In this document: positions 6,477 to 7,143 of the stretch, one piece after another
Layout of the letters: each line of letters opens with the position of its first letter
Numbering within the stretch: position 1 is the stretch's first letter
From: Elusimicrobiota bacterium
GTDB taxonomy: Bacteria; RUG730
Assembly: GCA_031259185.1 (NCBI GenBank)
Contig: JAIRLV010000221.1
Coordinates: 1-7,143 of the forward strand
Length of the DNA stretch: 7,143 nucleotides
Reading direction: 5' to 3'
Notes under the pieces: model-generated
The model's input: the letters and a program-made list of their open reading frames with translations, nothing else
Databases searched by the model: none
What the model was told of the DNA's origin: nothing
Position numbers and translations under genes: made by a program

Positions 6477-6848
6477 TTATTCTATTGGATCATATTTAGA
6501 ACCTAAATTATTTATATATGCATTTTTTCTTATAAATTTATAACGCATAGCTTTATCAATAACTTCTTCATACATTTTTAAAGAAAAAATAAACTCACTA
6601 TATTCAGGATTTTTTATAAATGTATAAAATGAATCTAATGCTTCTTTTGTATGAGTAAATTTATATAACAAATAATGAGCAAGGAAATGTTCTCGTGGAG
6701 TTAATAAAACTAAATTTGATTTACGATTATTGCCTTGTAAACTTCTTGGAATGATATGATGTTCTTCATAATAAACACCATCATTTTTTTTTCTTTTTAA
6801 CTGTTTTATAGCAGTTATGAAGGAGTAATAACAATTTTGATAATTCAT
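6477..6848 (-). CDS. HNH endonuclease, free-standing homing type
   Basis: This is a metal-dependent DNA nuclease of the HNH family, of the kind that spreads by cutting alleles lacking it. The motif is clear: EEHHIIPRS at residues 28-36, with Asn45 in the NLVLLTPREHFLAH segment followed by His54 and His58. This matches the usual phage pattern E-HHIIP ... N ... EHF.AH. At 123 residues it holds little beyond the nuclease core plus a helical tail (about 65-110). The C-terminal DNA-binding repeats often seen in such enzymes are absent. It runs opposite to its neighbours and ends 3 bp from the end of the 1043-residue gene, with no other sequence between. The start at 6848 has only AAGAAG directly before it, a poor ribosome site, so weak translation is likely. 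It sits next to a probable virion gene, a common location for phage homing endonucleases. Confidence 0.9.
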   Translation of the reverse strand: MNYQNCYYSFITAIKQLKRKKNDGVYYEEHHIIPRSLQGNNRKSNLVLLTPREHFLAHYLLYKFTHTKEALDSFYTFIKNPEYSEFIFSLKMYEEVIDKAMRYKFIRKNAYINNLGSKYDPIE

Positions 6849-6850
6849 CT

Positions 6851-6876
6851 TCTTATATTTAACTTAAAGTTAATAA
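6851..6876. promoter_or_regulatory. Shared divergent element, copy 2 (TTAACTT-A-AAGTTAA palindrome)
   Basis: A 15-bp perfect palindrome, TTAACTT (6859-6865), A, AAGTTAA (6867-6873), lies between the HNH gene and the strongly initiated plus-strand gene. Read on the plus strand it aligns with copy 1 (3313-3345, minus strand): TATATTTAACTT then AAAGTTAATAA, lacking the seven central bases of copy 1. Outward from each arm the sequence is TTAATAA in one direction and TTAAATATA in the other. Both are AT-rich enough to serve as -10-like or late-promoter boxes. Promoter or operator function is inferred from position and conservation. Confidence 0.65.
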
Positions 6877-6885
6877 TACCTATAT

Positions 6886-6891
6886 AGGAGG
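6886..6891 (+). promoter_or_regulatory. Consensus ribosome binding site AGGAGG
   Basis: A perfect AGGAGG lies six bases before the ATG at 6898. It is the strongest Shine-Dalgarno site in the window and fixes the start of the 3'-truncated gene. It suggests that gene is translated at a high rate. Confidence 0.9.
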
Positions 6892-6897
6892 AAAAAT

Positions 6898-7143
6898 ATG
6901 GCATCATATGAGTATGCACAATCAAGATTGGGAAATTTGGTAAGCGAAGAAGTGAAAAACGCAGCTGCTGATATTTTCTACAAAGCTGATGGGACTTTAG
7001 GCACTGAAGCATTGCTTTATAAAAATAGAGTTCCTTTTAGAGATTCTAAAGGTGTAGTAACAGATGGCAAATATGTTTACGCGAAAGATCAGGCTAGACC
7101 AGACCGTTCAGTTGTAAGGCCAACTACTAAGCCATTCCCAGGG
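6898..7143 (+). CDS. 3'-truncated gene, likely highly expressed virion protein (capsid-like candidate)
   Basis: The frame is open from ATG 6898 to the window end, giving 82 visible codons with no stop. It has the best ribosome binding site in the window and a hand-counted G+C of about 40%, far above the adjacent A-rich gene. Codons such as GCG, CGT, GGC and GCC appear here but are rare elsewhere. The product begins MASYEYAQSRLGN, has an Ala-rich helix (about 16-28), then a Gly/Asp/Tyr-rich part (DSKGVVTDGKYVYAKDQ) and ends in a Pro-rich stretch. Strong initiation and translation-adapted codons are typical of phage major capsid or tail-tube genes, and its place after a scaffold-like gene favours capsid. 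I cannot match the N-terminus to a known capsid protein, so the identity is inference. Confidence 0.8.
   Translation, partial: MASYEYAQSRLGNLVSEEVKNAAADIFYKADGTLGTEALLYKNRVPFRDSKGVVTDGKYVYAKDQARPDRSVVRPTTKPFPG

Noticed and set aside
6495-6510. T4-type late promoter box (TATAAATA) on the minus strand
   Set aside because: The match lies inside the coding part of the HNH gene, points nowhere useful, and such 8-mers are expected by chance at this A+T content.

Overview
The window looks like part of a lytic tailed phage genome, most likely a distant, uncultured relative of the T4-type myoviruses that infects an AT-rich bacterium. The reasons are very low G+C over most of the window, tightly packed and often overlapping genes, a protein resembling the T4 gp55 late sigma factor, a free-standing HNH endonuclease of the phage homing type, and many short unknown genes. 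TAA, TAG and TGA all end genes here, so I see no stop-codon reassignment. No tRNA, CRISPR array, insertion sequence or clear terminator hairpin is visible.

Positions 1-2716 are one compact plus-strand cluster of six genes. In order these are: the 3' end of a charged gene with a perfect 12-bp tandem repeat (EKPI repeats); a 67-residue unknown; a 43-residue mini-protein carrying a 'TNG...GFxKGR' motif and overlapping both neighbours; a 266-residue protein with a Pro/Gln-rich linker; an 88-residue protein with six aspartates in a row; and the sigma-like protein. Start/stop overlaps and short gaps suggest co-transcription and translational coupling.

After 2716 the same layout occurs twice: a minus-strand gene running tail-to-tail into the plus-strand gene before it, then a short divergent intergenic gap, then a plus-strand gene. 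The first minus-strand gene (2709-3293) is an unrecognised 194-residue protein. The second (6477-6848) is the HNH endonuclease. The plus-strand genes are a 1043-residue Lys/Glu-rich helical protein (3342-6473) and a gene cut by the window end (6898 onward) with the best ribosome binding site of the window and much higher G+C than its surroundings, as expected of a strongly expressed virion protein.

The most interesting signal is that the two divergent gaps share one non-coding element: inverted arms TTAACTT / AAGTTAA in matching flanks, agreeing at 25 of 26 aligned positions apart from a 7-bp length difference in the centre. With a late sigma-like gene in the same window, a bidirectional phage promoter or an operator is a reasonable hypothesis. 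The sequence alone does not prove it.

A possible overall reading is a virion-assembly region (assembly or core proteins, then a highly expressed capsid-like gene) with its late transcription factor embedded and one or two mobile or accessory minus-strand genes inserted. The structural assignments are inference from context. Only the HNH call, and less firmly the sigma call, rest on recognisable motifs.
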